Program-made: the position numbers and the translations under genes
Origin: Zychaea mexicana
Taxonomy: Eukaryota > Mucoromycota > Mucoromycetes > Mucorales > Lichtheimiaceae
Assembly (NCBI RefSeq): GCF_025766255.1
Contig: NW_026516778.1
Location: 88,307 to 152,306, forward strand
Length of the DNA: 64,000 nt
Direction of reading: 5' to 3'
Shown here: positions 1-13,900 of the stretch, one piece after another
Layout of the letters: the number at the start of each line of letters is the position of its first letter
Numbering within the stretch: position 1 is the first letter of the stretch
Notes under the pieces: model-generated
The model's database searches: none
What the model saw: only the letters and a program-made list of their open reading frames with translations
Told to the model about the DNA's origin: nothing

Positions 1-1268
1 AAATAATCAATCAATACAATGTTCAATTCGGAATAAAATTAGGAGGTCCTTTCGTGAAAAATCTACTTACTATCGGCCGGTGCAGAGTCAGCCATTTTCT
101 ACAAATCGCAATTGCAAGAAAAAGAAAAAATTGAATATAAATAAGAAATCGAAGTCGTCGTTGTTGTTGTTGTTCATTTGCTTTTCTCCCCGTGCATAGC
201 ATTTTGTTAATGGTGGCGGGTTACTCAGCTGATAACGCCTCCTCCTCATGGAATCGTTCCTAGGCCCATCATCCATTTTTCGTTTCTTTCGCAATCCATC
301 TATCTATCGATCCATGCCATCCATCCGTCTGGATGCATCCACCCCCTTTAGCCAATGCCTAACACCACCCAAAGTTGAATGGTACTTACTACTATAAATT
401 AAGGAGGAAAGGGCTCTGGTATCCATATCCATCACGTAGTCAATCATCGCGCGCAAGCTCTGGGTTTCGAAAAAAAAAGTCCGGCCGTTCCAGTTCCGGC
501 GCGGCCCCGAGGGGGGGCTATAGCATCTTTGAGATGCCCGGACACTCACTCCACTTTACTTTTCGTTGGTCACCGCGTCGATCCATTATGAATTACTTAT
601 ATTTGATCTACGTATAAATGGAAAATCTATATATCAAGCTGGATTGTACGTATGTGTGTGTATGTGTGTGTAAATGACAAAATAGTCAATGCGCTTCTTG
701 AATCTTTATGCTATATACCAAGAAGCATTTTGAGTTTGGAGGAACAACATAGAATATGTGGGGCCTGCATAACAACGGTGTAGCAACAACATCGTGGCAA
801 TGTAAATGTAGCATAATAGCATAGCAAATCCATTATAACGACGTAGCAATACTCATTGCAAAAGCAAAAATAATCTCACTGACGTAGCAAATCAATACGA
901 AAACCTATATGTACACACCTAATGTAACTACTTGAGAAAAAAGATGACAGTTGAACATTGTTGCCCAACCGACAATGCCCTTGCCGTTGATATCTTCAAC
1001 CACTCATTAAACATATATTAATAAGTAGAGTACAAAGATCGTCGACTCTCTCTGTGTGTGTGTGTGTAAAACACCGTGAGAAGCTTTTAAATTTTATTTG
1101 TTATGCCAGTGATTATACTATTTGATAAGCTCAAAAACGTCGCGGGAAATTCCTACTAACAAAGACACCTTCATATATAATGATCTCTCTTGGAAACCAT
1201 CAGCGACAATACGCTTTTATACACACACATACATTCCTCTGTCCATCTTCTTTCCTCATTTTCAACTC
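1..1268. other. Intergenic, no gene seen
   Basis: No frame here reads like protein on either strand. It holds short TG/TA microsatellites near 650-672 and 1054-1068 and a C/G-rich patch near 480-520. The stretch just before 1269 is presumably the promoter and 5' leader of the oxidoreductase gene. I saw no tRNA or rRNA. Confidence 0.6.
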
Positions 1269-2862
1269 ATGAGGTATATAACGATACTAAAGCGTTCTTG
1301 CCCCTGTAACTTACACCACATAATCATAAACCCCCCATTAAGAACGAATAATACAATACCAACCCGCCTCTCTCTCTCTCTCTCCCTAAAACTATAGTGC
1401 ACCACCGTCAACTTTCCGCAAAATTCAAGCCGTTGAGATTGGCAACAACTACCGTAAAGTAACCCAAGTCGTCACTGTGCCGTACAATAGCTTAACGGAC
1501 GACCTAAAACCAAACCAAGTTATTGTCAAGAACTTGTATCTGGGTATTAACGCTTCTGACGTGAATTATACTAATGCTAAATATGTGCCTGGTATCAAGC
1601 CGTAAGTAGTCCCCTTTTAGTTTTGTCAACATTCTTTAAAGATTAATAGCGGATAAAATGTACATAGTCCATTTGACGTTGGGTTTGAGTCCATGGGACA
1701 AATTATACAAGCTGGCTCTTTGGTGCCCAAAGAAGCTGTCGGTAGTCATGTGCTTGTTTCGTGAGTACTCAATCAAGTTCGAAAAGCTACGCTTGTTTCT
1801 GTCGTCTCACCAATAATGCTCTCTTCGTGTGATTTATTAATAGTCAATATGGTGCTTATGCAGAATATATGTCTGTCCCCTACACAAGTGTGATCCCAGT
1901 CCCGGGTAACAAAATCGAATATATGGCTTTGCGCTCATCCGGTCTCACGTCTTCCATTGCACTTGAAGAAATGGGTCGTATGACGACTGGCGAAACTGTA
2001 TTGGTCACGGCTGCTGCTGGCGGTGCTGGTCAAATTGCCGTTCAACTTGCCAAATTGGCTGGTAACCATGTCATTGGCACTTGCTCGAGTGATGATAAGG
2101 TTGTTATGCTCAAGGTAATTAATGGGAATAGCAATCGCTTTTTAAAGATGAAGCTCCAATTGGAGTGACAGACAAGTAGAGGAAAGAGCTTAAAGGGGGG
2201 CCTCCGCTAGTTCGCTCTCATTTATCTCACAGAATCGATGCTTTTATGTTTGTTACTATAGTCTTTAGGTTGTGATCGAGTGATCAATTACAAAAAGGAA
2301 GATTTCAAGACGGTCCTGAAGAAAGAATACCCCAAGGGCGTGGATATCGTCTTTGAAAGTGTCGGTGGATCGTTCTTTACTACTTGCTTGAACAGGTATA
2401 GAAAGAAGAAGATATGGGTGATGATGATGATGATGATGATGACGTTGTATGATAAGAGCGGTAGTAAAGGATTGATATTATGGAAAGAATTAACAAATAT
2501 ATACATATGTATGTATCGTCTTTTTAAGTTTGGCTGTCAAGGGCCGATTAATTGTGATCGGCATGGTTTCCACCTACTCGGGCGCATCCGGTATGCAGGG
2601 TGACAAGGTAGATACGCTCAAGCTGTTGGGCAAGTCGCGTACAGTAGCCGGCTTTTTCGTTCCCGACTATCTCCATCTATATCCCTCGCATATGCAGAAA
2701 CTAGTCAAATTGTTCCAGGAAGGCAAATTGAAGGTTGAAATTGATTCTGCTGGTTTGGATGGTATTGAGCATGTTGTGGATGGCGTCGAGTATCTGCATT
2801 CGGGTAATAACAAGGGCAAGGTGGTGATACCCTTGCTTCCTGTCAATCACTCCAAGATTTAA
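1269..2862 (+). CDS. Zinc-type medium-chain reductase (PTGR3/ZADH2-like quinone oxidoreductase)
   Basis: Six exons: 1269-1273, 1398-1601, 1668-1760, 1844-2114, 2262-2395, 2529-2862, giving 346 residues. All introns are GT-AG. The first coding exon is only ATGAG; splicing gives MSAPPSTFRKIQAVEIG, the normal start of the family. The protein has the GroES-like N-terminal half and a Rossmann half with TAAAGGAGQIAVQLAK (nucleotide-binding glycine loop), then a GVDIVFESVGG segment, as in the PTGR3/ZADH2 branch. I see no catalytic zinc cysteines, which fits that branch. It probably reduces alpha,beta-unsaturated ketones or quinones with NADPH. That is known for relatives; the substrate here is unknown. 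Exon 4 is read through in one long open frame, so the gene looks intact. Confidence 0.88.
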
Positions 2863-2875
2863 CCAATGTAGTAAT

Positions 2876-2881
2876 AATAAA
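2876..2881 (+). promoter_or_regulatory. Putative polyadenylation signal of the oxidoreductase gene
   Basis: AATAAA lies 14 nt after the stop codon, in a locally AT-rich tail. The hexamer alone is weak evidence. Confidence 0.4.
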
Positions 2882-3732
2882 GTTATATAACTTTTGGCCA
2901 GTGATTTTGGTCAGATGATTTCATTTGTATATACAATGTTGAGATTCATTTGTTTGATTTCATTAGAGGAAAAGAGGTGGAACAAAAGATTATTGCTTTC
3001 GGTAATCCAAATATTGTACCCCTTTTATTTGCATGATGCAACAACTTGACATTCATACATACAGAACCACAGCACGCCTTCATCTACATCAATGTATAAG
3101 TATTATGACCTCAAGAAAGAATTTACATGACTTATCGACTGGTATACTTACTAATAGCTATAATTCATAATGCAAACGGGATTGTTGTTGCAAACGCAGC
3201 ACATACATTTATCATAGAGGGCGAAGAAAATATGTAGGACCGCTTTCACAGTCGAGAAAATATTATAGAATATTGCTACATACTATACTTGCTTCAATTA
3301 TCATCCAAGTACATAGCAAAGCATATACAATAAAGAAACTTTAATACATTAGACAATCAGCGAATGACGATTTAATGCATAGCAAAGGATTGTTAATCAA
3401 GAAATCCCGTTAAAAATGCTTCGCGTGTATTACTCTTATTATATCACTTGCTACAACATCGATGACAAAATATTGAAATCACTCATGCAAAATGTGCAAC
3501 TCTTAACACCTATGTAATGGTCACTAGTATGTATACGGGCCACTAGCAAAAAGAATAGATCAGCCCTCTGTCCCAATACACCATGCAAACGAAGATCTGT
3601 TCTTCGCGGGTGGTGGTGATACCGACCATCCCGAATGGGGATCAAGCGGAGTTAATTCAAGCGCGCTCGTTTTAGGTGGAGCAATAAGGCCAAAACCCAC
3701 CACGTTGCACCTTTCAACTTCATCGCGCTTCA
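2882..3732. other. Intergenic between oxidoreductase and coatomer delta
   Basis: AT-rich spacer with no convincing frame. It holds the 3' end of the first gene and the promoter and 5' leader of the next gene on the same strand. Short minus-strand frames near 3451-3757 have no recognisable content. Confidence 0.5.
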
Positions 3733-6162
3733 ATGGTAAAGAGGAAGGGGCTGACAACGTTTGAAAGAAACGTTCCCTAATTTACAAACCTAATGGCAAT
3801 AACTCCTTATAATTTATAGGTTGTGTTAGCAGCATCAATTGTAACCAAGAGCGGCAAAGGTAATAAAAAGAAGAATAAACTGAGCTATAGACAAACGATC
3901 TTTATATAATATATACTGACATGAACCGTTATATATAATTAAAAAATAGCCGTCATCTCTCGCCAATTTCGCGAAATGCAACGTTCGCGCATCGAAGGCC
4001 TTTTAGCATCATTTCCAAAGTTGACGAGTACGGGACAACAACACACTACAGTAGAAACTGAGCACGTCCGTTACGTGTATCAACCCCTGGAGGAACTGTT
4101 CATGGTTCTCATTACCAACCGTCAGGTACCATTCCCATTTGCACCTCCCAAAAATCAAACAGTAGAGAGCGAGAAGCACGTTTTTTTATATATATATAAA
4201 AAAAAAGAGACTGGAAGACGGTTAATATTCGATAGAAAGGAATTATACTCACCCCAAGGAATATCTAAAAACAGTCAAACATTTTGCAAGATATCGAATC
4301 ATTGCATCTTTTTGCCCGAGTGGTTACTGATATCTGTCGCTCGTGTGATGAACAAGACATCCTTCGAAACGCATTTGAGTTGTTGTGCGCTTTTGATGAA
4401 ATTATTTCCGAGGGTTATAGAGAAAACGTCAACTTGTCGCAAGTCAAGAGCATCATCGAGATGGAAAGTCACGAGGAAAGAATACAGGAAATCATTGCCA
4501 AGGTAACAACTGATGCGAACGTTTGAATTCTGGAGTGAACGACCGATACACATCCAGAGAGAGAGAAAGAGAGTAATGATGGAACGAAAATAACCCCAAT
4601 GTAATATTGTAGAACAAAGAGCAAGAAGCCAAAGAGGAACTCAAGAGACGGGCAAAGCAGTTTGATATGCAGAAAAAGGAAGCACAAAAGCGTGGACAAG
4701 GATTCATGCAGGGCAACTTTAGCTCCCAGAGCAACTACATGGGCGGTCGCTTCTCGCCAGCGTTGGAGCCTACGGTACAAACTTCGGTGGACTCGCCCTT
4801 TGTCAGTCGTTCGTCTACTCCACCTGCTCCTTCGGCCAAGGCTCGTGGTATGCAGTTGGGCCGTAAACCCAAATCGACCGATCTGTTTGAAGCCATCAAG
4901 ACCGAAGTGGAGGAGCCTTTGCTCAAGTCGTCTCGGTCTTCTGCGAGTGGTGGCATGACCAAGAACCCCGAAGGGTAATGCGTTTGAACCAAAAAGAAAA
5001 CGTTTGGCTGTCGAACTGAGGAGAGGGGGGAAATGGGCTGTTCTAGAGAACAACGTATTTCTTAACAAAGTATTCATGGGCTGTTTGTTCATATAGTATC
5101 CATGTGTCGATCGAAGAGCGTGTGTCACTTGCTGCCAATCGAGACGGTGGTTTGGAACAAATGGAAGTTCGCGGTATCCTCACATTAAGAGTTGGCGATG
5201 CTTCCACTGCCAAAGTCCGTCTCACTCTGCAAGCAGCAGATGATCCAGCCATCAACTTTAAGGTAAATTCTACTACATGCTTTCTGCCCTTTTCTAAAGA
5301 ATCATTCGCTAACACCCCCCTTCCCCTTCCTCAATTCTTATCTCCACCGGTTGGATCCTCTACACTAGACCCATCCAAACGTAGACAAGGCTGTATTCAA
5401 AAATGAAAAGGCTGTACAGATGCGAGATGTCGCTCGAGCTTTCCCAGTGAACCAAAACTTGGAGGTTGTTAGATGGAAGTTTGCTACACGGGATGAAACA
5501 GCCGTTCCACTTACAAGTAGGTATATCTCGTTATTTGTAAATTTTTCGAGATCGGTAAGAGACCTAACCTGAATCGCTCTTAAATTTAGTAAACTGCTGG
5601 CCATCACCCGCTGGCGATGGTACTTGCGACGTCAATATCGAGTATGAGCTGGAAGCGGATCAATTAGAACTACGTGATGTCGTTGTCTCTATCCCATTAC
5701 CGTAAGCTTTTCTTTTCTTCTCTTTTTCTGGTTGCAAGTTGGCAAAATAGTACACTGACTATGATTCTGCAATTTTTAGTGCTGAGCCATCAGTCACTGT
5801 ACACAGCGCCGACGGCTCATACTTTGTCGACCGCCAACGTCGATCGTTGGACTGGCAATTGCCAGTGATTAATAGCTCAAATAAGGCCGGTTCTCTTGAA
5901 TGCAATATTCCAGGCGAAGACGCCAATGGTTTCTTCCCTGTCATGGTATCTTTTGTCAGCGACAAATTGATCTGCGATGTGGATGTAAGTTTTTGAAACT
6001 TCAAACAGAGAGAAAAATGATATGATGCATGGTGACTAAGGTGTCTTTTTCTTTTTACTCCAACAATGATAGGTATTGGATGTACAAAATATGGAAACCA
6101 ACAGCCCAGCACAATTCACCAAAGACGTTCTTCTTGCTGCAGATGATTACACCATTGGTTAG
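3733..6162 (+). CDS. RET2: Coatomer subunit delta (delta-COP)
   Basis: Ten exons: 3733-3735, 3820-3859, 3950-4125, 4275-4502, 4613-4974, 5097-5262, 5369-5516, 5590-5701, 5780-5984, 6073-6162. They encode 509 residues, the normal length of delta-COP. The first coding exon is the ATG alone; the splice gives [20 protein letters not shown], the exact N-terminal style of the family. The longin-like N-terminal half holds [18 protein letters not shown], and [19 protein letters not shown] and a charged linker follow. The C-terminal mu-homology domain includes TINCWPSP and [12 protein letters not shown]. Delta-COP is part of the COPI coat for Golgi-to-ER retrograde transport. The gene is intact and ends 185 nt from the convergent chitin synthase gene. 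Confidence 0.95.
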
Positions 6163-6169
6163 AGAAACA

Positions 6170-6175
6170 AATAAA
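6170..6175 (+). promoter_or_regulatory. Putative polyadenylation signal of the delta-COP gene
   Basis: AATAAA 7 nt after the stop codon, between two convergent genes. Low specificity. Confidence 0.35.
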
Positions 6176-6347
6176 AAGGAAAGGGAAAAGGGACATAATA
6201 AACGAAAAAAAAAGAACAAGACATATCGTATTCTTAATAGGATTATACAAAATATATATTATGTTATATTATATAACGTGATATATGGGAAAAAAAGAGA
6301 ACCAAAAAAGAGATAGAAAAAAAAAGACAGTAGTGTGTAGTAAACTT

Positions 6348-9300
6348 TTAATGGCCATAATAAATGGCTGGATAATTGCGAACATGTTGACTCGCCTCCT
6401 CCGACGTTGCATGCCTATCCTGTCTTGCCCATTCTTCAAACTTGCGCATCACAATATCCTTGCCATCGAACTTGCCTTGTCGTCTACTGTGATCTTCGTG
6501 CTGACCTGTGATGCCTTGTACTTGTCTTGTTTCGCCCCAAGAGAAATCGTCAAAATTCCAATAAGCATAGGCCGGCAACAGAAAGTTCCAGATGGGCAAA
6601 GAGCACAAATAAACCATCATCCATCCAACATAGACCATTTTGCGCGTCGTCAAAGCAATCAGTACAGCAGGAAGACCGAGGATGGCGGCTAAAAGTAAGA
6701 GCGGGATGATCGGTACAGGACGGACAAAGAAGGAAATGACGACCAGATAGAGCGTGAAAGAAATGGCTGCTGGCAAGACAACGGTGCCGACGAGTTCCAT
6801 AAATACAACGAATTGCATGGAGAAACAAAAGGTGCCACACAGGTCGCGGATTAGAACGAGCTCAAGGAGGTTGTGAACAGTTGAGTTGATCCATCGACGT
6901 CGTTGAGACAACAACACGGGGAACGTATCTGGCACAACCGTTTTGCAGACCTAGAGTGATTTCGCAAATATTTTTGAGCCAACGTTATTAACGATGGAGC
7001 TTTTTCAAAGATAACTCTTGTCATTTTCTATTTAATGCTTACTGCCTGGGGAACAAAGACCATTTTGCGTTTAGGGAACGTGCGCAACATCAATGTGGTA
7101 AGATACCGATCTTCACCAAGCAACAATAGATTCTTTTTATGCAAGGTATCTACGACATTTTCGCAATAGCTTTCGACGATATCGGTGGAGCAAAAGATTG
7201 GCACGTATTGTTCGCCTTTCGGTGCAATGATACGGTACATACAGAAACATCCAGGAAGACACGTAACGCCACCAAAGATTGATTCGAAAGCCTTGCTCAT
7301 GTGATGCGAAATGTAGTATTCAAACACTTGGATCGCCGTGACCCAACTATCGCTCTTGTTGGCAATTTTTGTCTCACCACACAAGCCCATGATTCTTGAA
7401 TCGCGGGACATGGTAGCTACCATACGTGCCAAAGAGTCCGGATAAACCTTTGTATCTGCATCCACCTATCATCCGATTTATGTAAGTCAATGACAATGAT
7501 AAGAGGTATTTCAAACTTACCATGAGACAGCATTGAAACCGAGCAGGATGTCTGTCCACCAGCTTGGCGATGGCTTTACAAAACTGAAACTCGAGTTCAC
7601 ACATGCGGTCGTGATAAAATATCTTTTGCATCGTGTTCATCAAGATGACTTGACTGTCACGTTTACCACGATTGCCTGGCTTTTTAGACTTGCGTTCAGC
7701 TGGCGTGCCACATTTGGCAATAATGATCATGGGCACACGTTGCTGCTGATCCAATGGCTTGGGTTCTGGGGCCTTGGAAGGATCGTCGTTATACTTGTAA
7801 TAACCAGCATACACTTTTGCCATGTTGTGTCGTCTCATGCCGTCAGCGATAGCGACATAGGAAACTGGCTTGACCTGATCGCGCGGTAACAGATCGTCTT
7901 TCATCATGTCGAGTGCGATATCTGGCGTTGATTTTGTGTTGCCAGAACCTGTAATGATACCATCGCAGATCACCAGTAACACTTTGTGGGATGCCGGGTA
8001 CTCGGTGTTGGCCAGAGAATCCAGTGTCGTACGTAAGCCTTCTTCGCCTTCAGAGTAGCAGGTCACCACCATGAATGTATACAGCAAATCGAAATTGAAT
8101 CGGTGTTCCTTTTGCGCATAGGCATCGGCTGCTGCGTCGCGCTGCAGTCGGCCCAATGAATGCAGTTCCCTGAAAAATTGAGAGTCTAGCACGTATGCGT
8201 TATTATTGTTGTTGTTGCTATTCTGATGACTACTCGTTGAATCATTCATGTTGTTATAGTTAGCTGGTGATGAAGGTGCAGTCGTGCATCGTCTTTGTCT
8301 CGGTGTCATTGTCAACATGGTATCGGCACTATTGCTCGCACCAAACAGGCCACCTCGACTCCCATAAGGACTGTGGCGAGACCCATAACTGGGTGAATTG
8401 GGTTGAGTGAATCTTGACGTGGTCGGGAAGAATCTGCGCATTGCCCGTCCACTGTTATTCATGTGTTGTTGTTGGTTATAATTGCCACCGCCACCACCGC
8501 CGCTTCTTGGATGTGGAGCGCTTGATACGCTACCAACACTACTGTTGTTATTGTAGATATCGCTGAAACTGGCATTATGAATCGACGTGGCTGCACTCGG
8601 TGTTGTTGTACTATGTAAGGATTCTTCAATCGAAGATATACTGCGTCGTCTTGGATAATGCATTTGTTCGACATTGTTCATTTCCCACTGTAACACAGCG
8701 TCTTGTCGTATCCGTCGTTCTTCGGCTGTTTCTTCACGAATGCTGCCCAATTTCCATGATATGCACCAGCCGAAGATCAGCGCCAGGACAAACCGTACCA
8801 GGACCACACCGAGAATGACAGCCAGCGAGACCCAGAGCACGATATCGGAAATAATGCAGCCTGTGGATCGGGTGTCGAGGACACCTACTTTGAGCACATC
8901 CGTCAAGCATTTGCCAATCATTAACCGGTCCGCTGTAGTGCTTAGCCAGTACGTTGCGTCGCGGCCGATAAAAGCGCTGCCTGGTCCAACGAATTGTGCG
9001 ATTTGATATGGCATGGGAACATTGGGTGTAAGATACCGAAGTCGAGATAAATCCAGAACATTCCTACATGGCATTTATATGTTTTAGCGATCCCCCTTTT
9101 TCTTAGTGTCGAAAACAATATAACGGTACCCATTGAATGCAACAAGACTAGTTCCTGGCTGCTGAATATCTGTCCAATTATAATAAACGTCTCCTACAAC
9201 ATCCAGCTTGCGCAAAGCCTTTCTTGATTTAGGGCTCACGTGACAGCCATCCCTTTTCAGGTTATCGGTGGCATTGACCTTTAAAGGATCGTTTCTGTCA

Positions 9301-10298
9301 ATGGGCACGCACGGGAAATAGTTGATTACATTGCCCCGCGGATCGTCCGCTACAATGGGTCTGAAAATGCCTTTGCAATTATAATTGACAGTCTGAAACA
9401 TAAATGACAAATCACGACCGCCATAGCCCATTTCCAAGAGATCGCCACTGGCAGGAATGCCGGGATAAGGCGTTGCATGTTTGAACGATTTCAGGTCAAA
9501 TACGCGACCAGAAATAATGATTTGATCTTCATTGATACCGGTGGGTCGGATGCGTGTTGGCTGTCGGCCACAGACGGTTGCATTGAACCCGAACGTCAGA
9601 AAACCAACGGATACACACAAAATCATAATGATGATCACCAAAGATACTTTTTCGCGCCACGCTTGCTGTATTTGCTTATCCTTGATGCCGATCAATCGCA
9701 TGAAAGGTGTAGGGATCCACCAGGTTAGGATCCAGCTCGTCAGCACCCAGCAGTCGGGTTTTTGTGATGGGAGTAGTCGTCGTCGTAGCTTTTGGTGCGC
9801 TTTTTCTTTGATGATACTGTAGTCGTCATCGAATCCATCGTCGTTCGTGGCTGTTGCAAGATTGGTTGGCATCGTGAGGTATCTTGGTGGTCGTGGCAGT
9901 GGTGATCCAGTCGTTGATGTCGGCTCAGGGTGATTATTATTGTTGTTGTTGTTGCTGCTACTGCTGCTCTGGTTCATGGTGCTGCTGTTGTTGTTGTTAC
10001 GATGGGTCTGCCGAGTGGACGACATGCGTTGTTGTGCTGCTGCAGCGGTGCCAGCTACAGAAGGCTGTCGAGGTTGTTGTTGTTGTTGGTGTGAATGCGC
10101 GTCATTGTCCGGTCTAGAGGTATCCACGCGTAGGTTGGACGTTTTTCGCGTGGCTTTTGGATTGCTGCTGGAAGTAATGCCAGACTGCTGCTGTTGCTGT
10201 CGTTGTTGTGGGCGATGTGATGATGGTGATGATAATGGTGAAGAAGAAGGCGGTGGAGGATGTGTTGGGGAGTCGCGTGCCTTATTTTCCGAAGACAT
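6348..10298 (-). CDS. CHS3: Chitin synthase, class IV (Chs3 type)
   Basis: Four exons on the minus strand: 10298-9130, 9063-7521, 7465-7043, 6950-6348; 1,245 residues. The first 120 or so residues are a low-complexity S/P/Q/N-rich cytosolic head. Then comes the class IV signature around [11 protein letters not shown] and [10 protein letters not shown], with a membrane segment after it. The large extracytosolic/loop domain continues across intron 1 at [15 protein letters not shown], followed by another membrane segment. The GT2 catalytic core has the DxD at VDADTKVYP (exon 3 start), [15 protein letters not shown], the catalytic GEDRYL and the product-binding QRRRW in exon 4. C-terminal membrane helices complete the chitin channel. 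It makes cell-wall chitin from UDP-GlcNAc at the plasma membrane. The poly-Asn/Gln tracts in exons 1 and 2 are typical of Mucorales. The class call comes from motif order, not from a tree. Confidence 0.93.
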
Positions 10299-10969
10299 TA
10301 TGAAAATGAAAAGAGAGGAGGGAGAGGGTAGGGTTATGTGTTGGTGGGAGATGTAATGAATTAAAAATTGTATATGTTCAAGGGACTTTTTCTTTCAGAT
10401 CGTTTGAGATGTATAGGCGCCACTCTTTTTTCTTTACTAGCTGTATGAGCCTGTTCTTGTTTAGTAAAAAGTCTTTGTGCAGTTGCTGCTGCTATGGTGT
10501 TAACACGTTCTTTGATTTTCAAATAGTGATAGAGAGCATATGTAGTTAAGGTGGCGGCGGTTTCATCGAACCGCAGAAAACAAAAAAAAAAAGAGGCATC
10601 CGCTAGCCGTTGCATTTTGCTCAAATCGCAGATCCATGTTTGCTTATCATGCAAAAGGACGTTAAAATAGCAAGAACCAAGACATTCTTTTACTTTGCTT
10701 TGCATTCGACACCGCGGTTGCAATTGCAATGCAAGAAGAATAAAATTTCTCCGGGTATTATACGACGTTTTCGGGAACATTTTCCTTTGTTTTGAGTTGG
10801 TGTCTGTCGTTGTTCATCTATCCACATCCATCCGCATCACAATAGTAGAAAACAGTAAAAATAGAGTATAAATTTAAGCAAGAAATATACAAAATGTTGG
10901 GGAAATCTACAGTGTGCAAGTACTTTAATACTATTTAGTTTCTAATAAGAAGAAGAACAACCAATGCTT
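10299..10969. other. Intergenic between chitin synthase and Tps2
   Basis: Promoter side of the chitin synthase gene and 3' side of TPS2. A 139-codon minus frame at 10361-10780 has no recognisable domain and an odd composition, so I do not call it. Confidence 0.5.
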
Positions 10970-13900
10970 TCATCCTTGAGCATCGGTATTCGTACTAGCG
11001 GTAGCATGGGTTGTAGAAGCAGCCATACATGCCATGGTATTGATGATCTCTTGTACATTTTGCACTCGCCAAAGGGCCCGTGTCTTTTTGTCTTCGGCTG
11101 CGCTCACCATCACTGAAAAGATCTGCTCATCCGACAAAAGGGTCGTCTTTCTGAGCTGTTTGAACATGTCTTCGTCCGTTTTATCATCGCCACAGCACAT
11201 GACAAAGTCGTACGACTGGTCACCATCATGATTTGCAGAGGTCACAGTATCAGTAGCGCTACCACCACCACCACCACCACTACTACTACTGCTACTCAGT
11301 AACCGATTCACGATTTCTCCCTTGTTGATCAATGTCGGTCGGACTTCGAGGTTCTTTTTGCCCACCAACACTTCCACTGGCAATTTCGAAAGAATCGCAT
11401 TTTCAAGATGGTTTTGACATTCTTTAGCCTGGAACGCGCCATAATCGGGATCGGCCAATCGATAGTGCCAAGTGATGGAGCATCGTTTGTGTTCAATGAA
11501 AGAACCAGACGTTCGTTCTGTGTAGTAGGTAAAGATATCTATCACATCGTGCTTCCATCCCATGTCGAGGTGTTCTGTCAGATTGATCCATTTTTTACTG
11601 TGTGGATATTTCATGAAACAACCGTGCTCTGCGCTCAGACCAATGCCCGCAATGTGGCCCAGCCATCTGTCTAATGCTGCTTCGTCTCGTCCTGATATCA
11701 CCCACACGTCGTTTTGGGGATCGGCGCAGAGTTTTTCTAAAGCTTCCAGCATGTCTGGTGGTGGTACTGCTTGTGATGGTATTTTACAGATGGGTGCCAG
11801 TGTGCCCTATATTTTTTTCGAGACAGCGAATGAGTCCGTTAAATCACGGCACCTCTCTCTGTTTCTTTCCTTTGTCGTGTTGTAAAACAAAACATACATC
11901 ATAGTCAAAGCATAATAATCGTCGCTTGGATTGTCGATATTTAGTTGCTGCATAGTCTGGCCGCAAGAGTGGGGTATAGCTCGATTGTTCCGTAATTGCG
12001 ATCGATTGGACAAGAACTTTGATGAATGAATGTGCCCAAAAGGACGCAGTGTGCGATTTTACATGGTCAAGCAGTTGCTGTAGTAGTTGAACATTAGAAT
12101 CTGCTTTTTTTGGTCCTGCTTTCCATTCATGATACTTACCAAGTGACGAGAAACTTTCTCTTCAGCGGACATTAATAGAGCATCATTGATCGCCTTTGCC
12201 AAACCCGCATAATCCCATGGGTTCACCATCAGGGCGGAGCTCATGGACCCTGCTGTGCCTGTAAATTCGGACAAAATCAATGGTCCGTGCTTTCCCTGCT
12301 GACACATGATATACTCTAAGCTGGTCGTATTCATGCCATCGCGCACAGCAGTGATCAGCGCAGCATCAGCGATGGATAGTAAGGCGTACAATTCATCTGT
12401 TTGAACATGGTGATGATAGTGGTGGACCGGAGTGAATTCTAGCGAGCCGTAGGTGCCGTTGATGTGAGCCACGATATCCGATACTTTGTTTTCCAGTTTG
12501 GCTGTTTCGGATGTGTTGCCGTCTGTCACTTGGATAAGCACGACCTAAACCATATGATTTAATAACATTCAAATGGTTACGGATTAGAAGGGGATGAGCA
12601 CCCCAAGCAAACGTCTATTTTATTTTCATACCTTATCGCGCCATTCGGGATAATCCATCAGGAACTTTTCAAACGCTGCTAGTTTTTGAATAACACCTTT
12701 GACAAGGTCCAGCTTGTCACGTCCGACGATGATCTTTTTCCCAGTGTACATGCTAGCGATAGCCTTGACCTTGGCTAGGACAGACGGGTCGCTTCGCATT
12801 TGATCGACTCGATCGACGTCAATACCAATGGGAAACGTGCCGACGTGACAGAAATGACCACCTCCGTCAATGCCTTCGGGTGTCGATTCAAAACCAAACA
12901 CACGAGTGCAAGTCGAAATAAAGTGACGCGAATACGAGTATGTCTATTATCAATCCAAATTGATAAGCTTCCTTCTTCTTTATCCTTATCTTTCATTTTG
13001 AGTGGGAACTTGCCTGAAATCCAACCAGGTTGGCACCCAGCATACCTTTTAGGATTTCTTGTCTTTCTATCAACAACAAAATTCATGCATTTAGCCCTTT
13101 TCTTTCTTGTGTATGCATATATATAAGCACATGTAACGCTCTTACTTGGCAAGCACCGAAAGATTTCAGAGCTAGGGAATGGTGCATGGACAAAAAGACC
13201 TATCCGTGCTTTTGGCAGCTTTTCGCGAACGAGGGCTGGAACTAGCAGCAAATGGTAGTCATGGACCCAGACTAGATTTCAAAATAATGTGCCAACCAAC
13301 TGGATTGTTAGAAATATTAAAAAAAGAGCTGATCCTTCTTTTGGTTCCTCTTCTTCTTCTTACTGATATCGCCGTCCCGATAATGTTGTACAACAAGATC
13401 GGCGTACTTTTGGTTGACAGCTGCATAGCCCTCCCACTGCGTGCGTTCGAGACGACCATCCGTAGCATCGTTCCATAAGAGATAATGGAACAATGGCCAC
13501 AACACTAAATAGACAAAGAGAAGATACGTTGAGTCATTATTACTCTCTCCCGAAAAGAAAGAAAAAAAAAACCAGGTGAAACAGAGTTATTACTTGTTTT
13601 ACAGTAACCGTCATAATGCCCTGCGACACTTCCACTGTCTAAAAACAAAGGGATACAAGCGTGTTGTTGTCTCAGTTGTTCCGTTAAAACCGTTTTATCG
13701 TCGTCGGGTAAAGTTCGAACAAGGTTCGTCTTGGTCGTTGTCGTCGACGTCGTAGTAGTTGTTGTTGTTGTTGTTGTCGTCGTCATATCTTCCTCTGCTG
13801 TCACTTGTTTGTAAATCTGTCCTGTCCAGCCAATGTGTACAGTTTCCCATTCGTTTCGTAAGGATTCAATCCCGGCATACATTGCACCGTGTCCCCTCCG

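Noticed and set aside
9884..10356. Plus-strand Cys/Leu-rich frames opposite the chitin synthase head
   Set aside because: They are shadows of the Asn/Gln/Ser repeats of the minus-strand gene.
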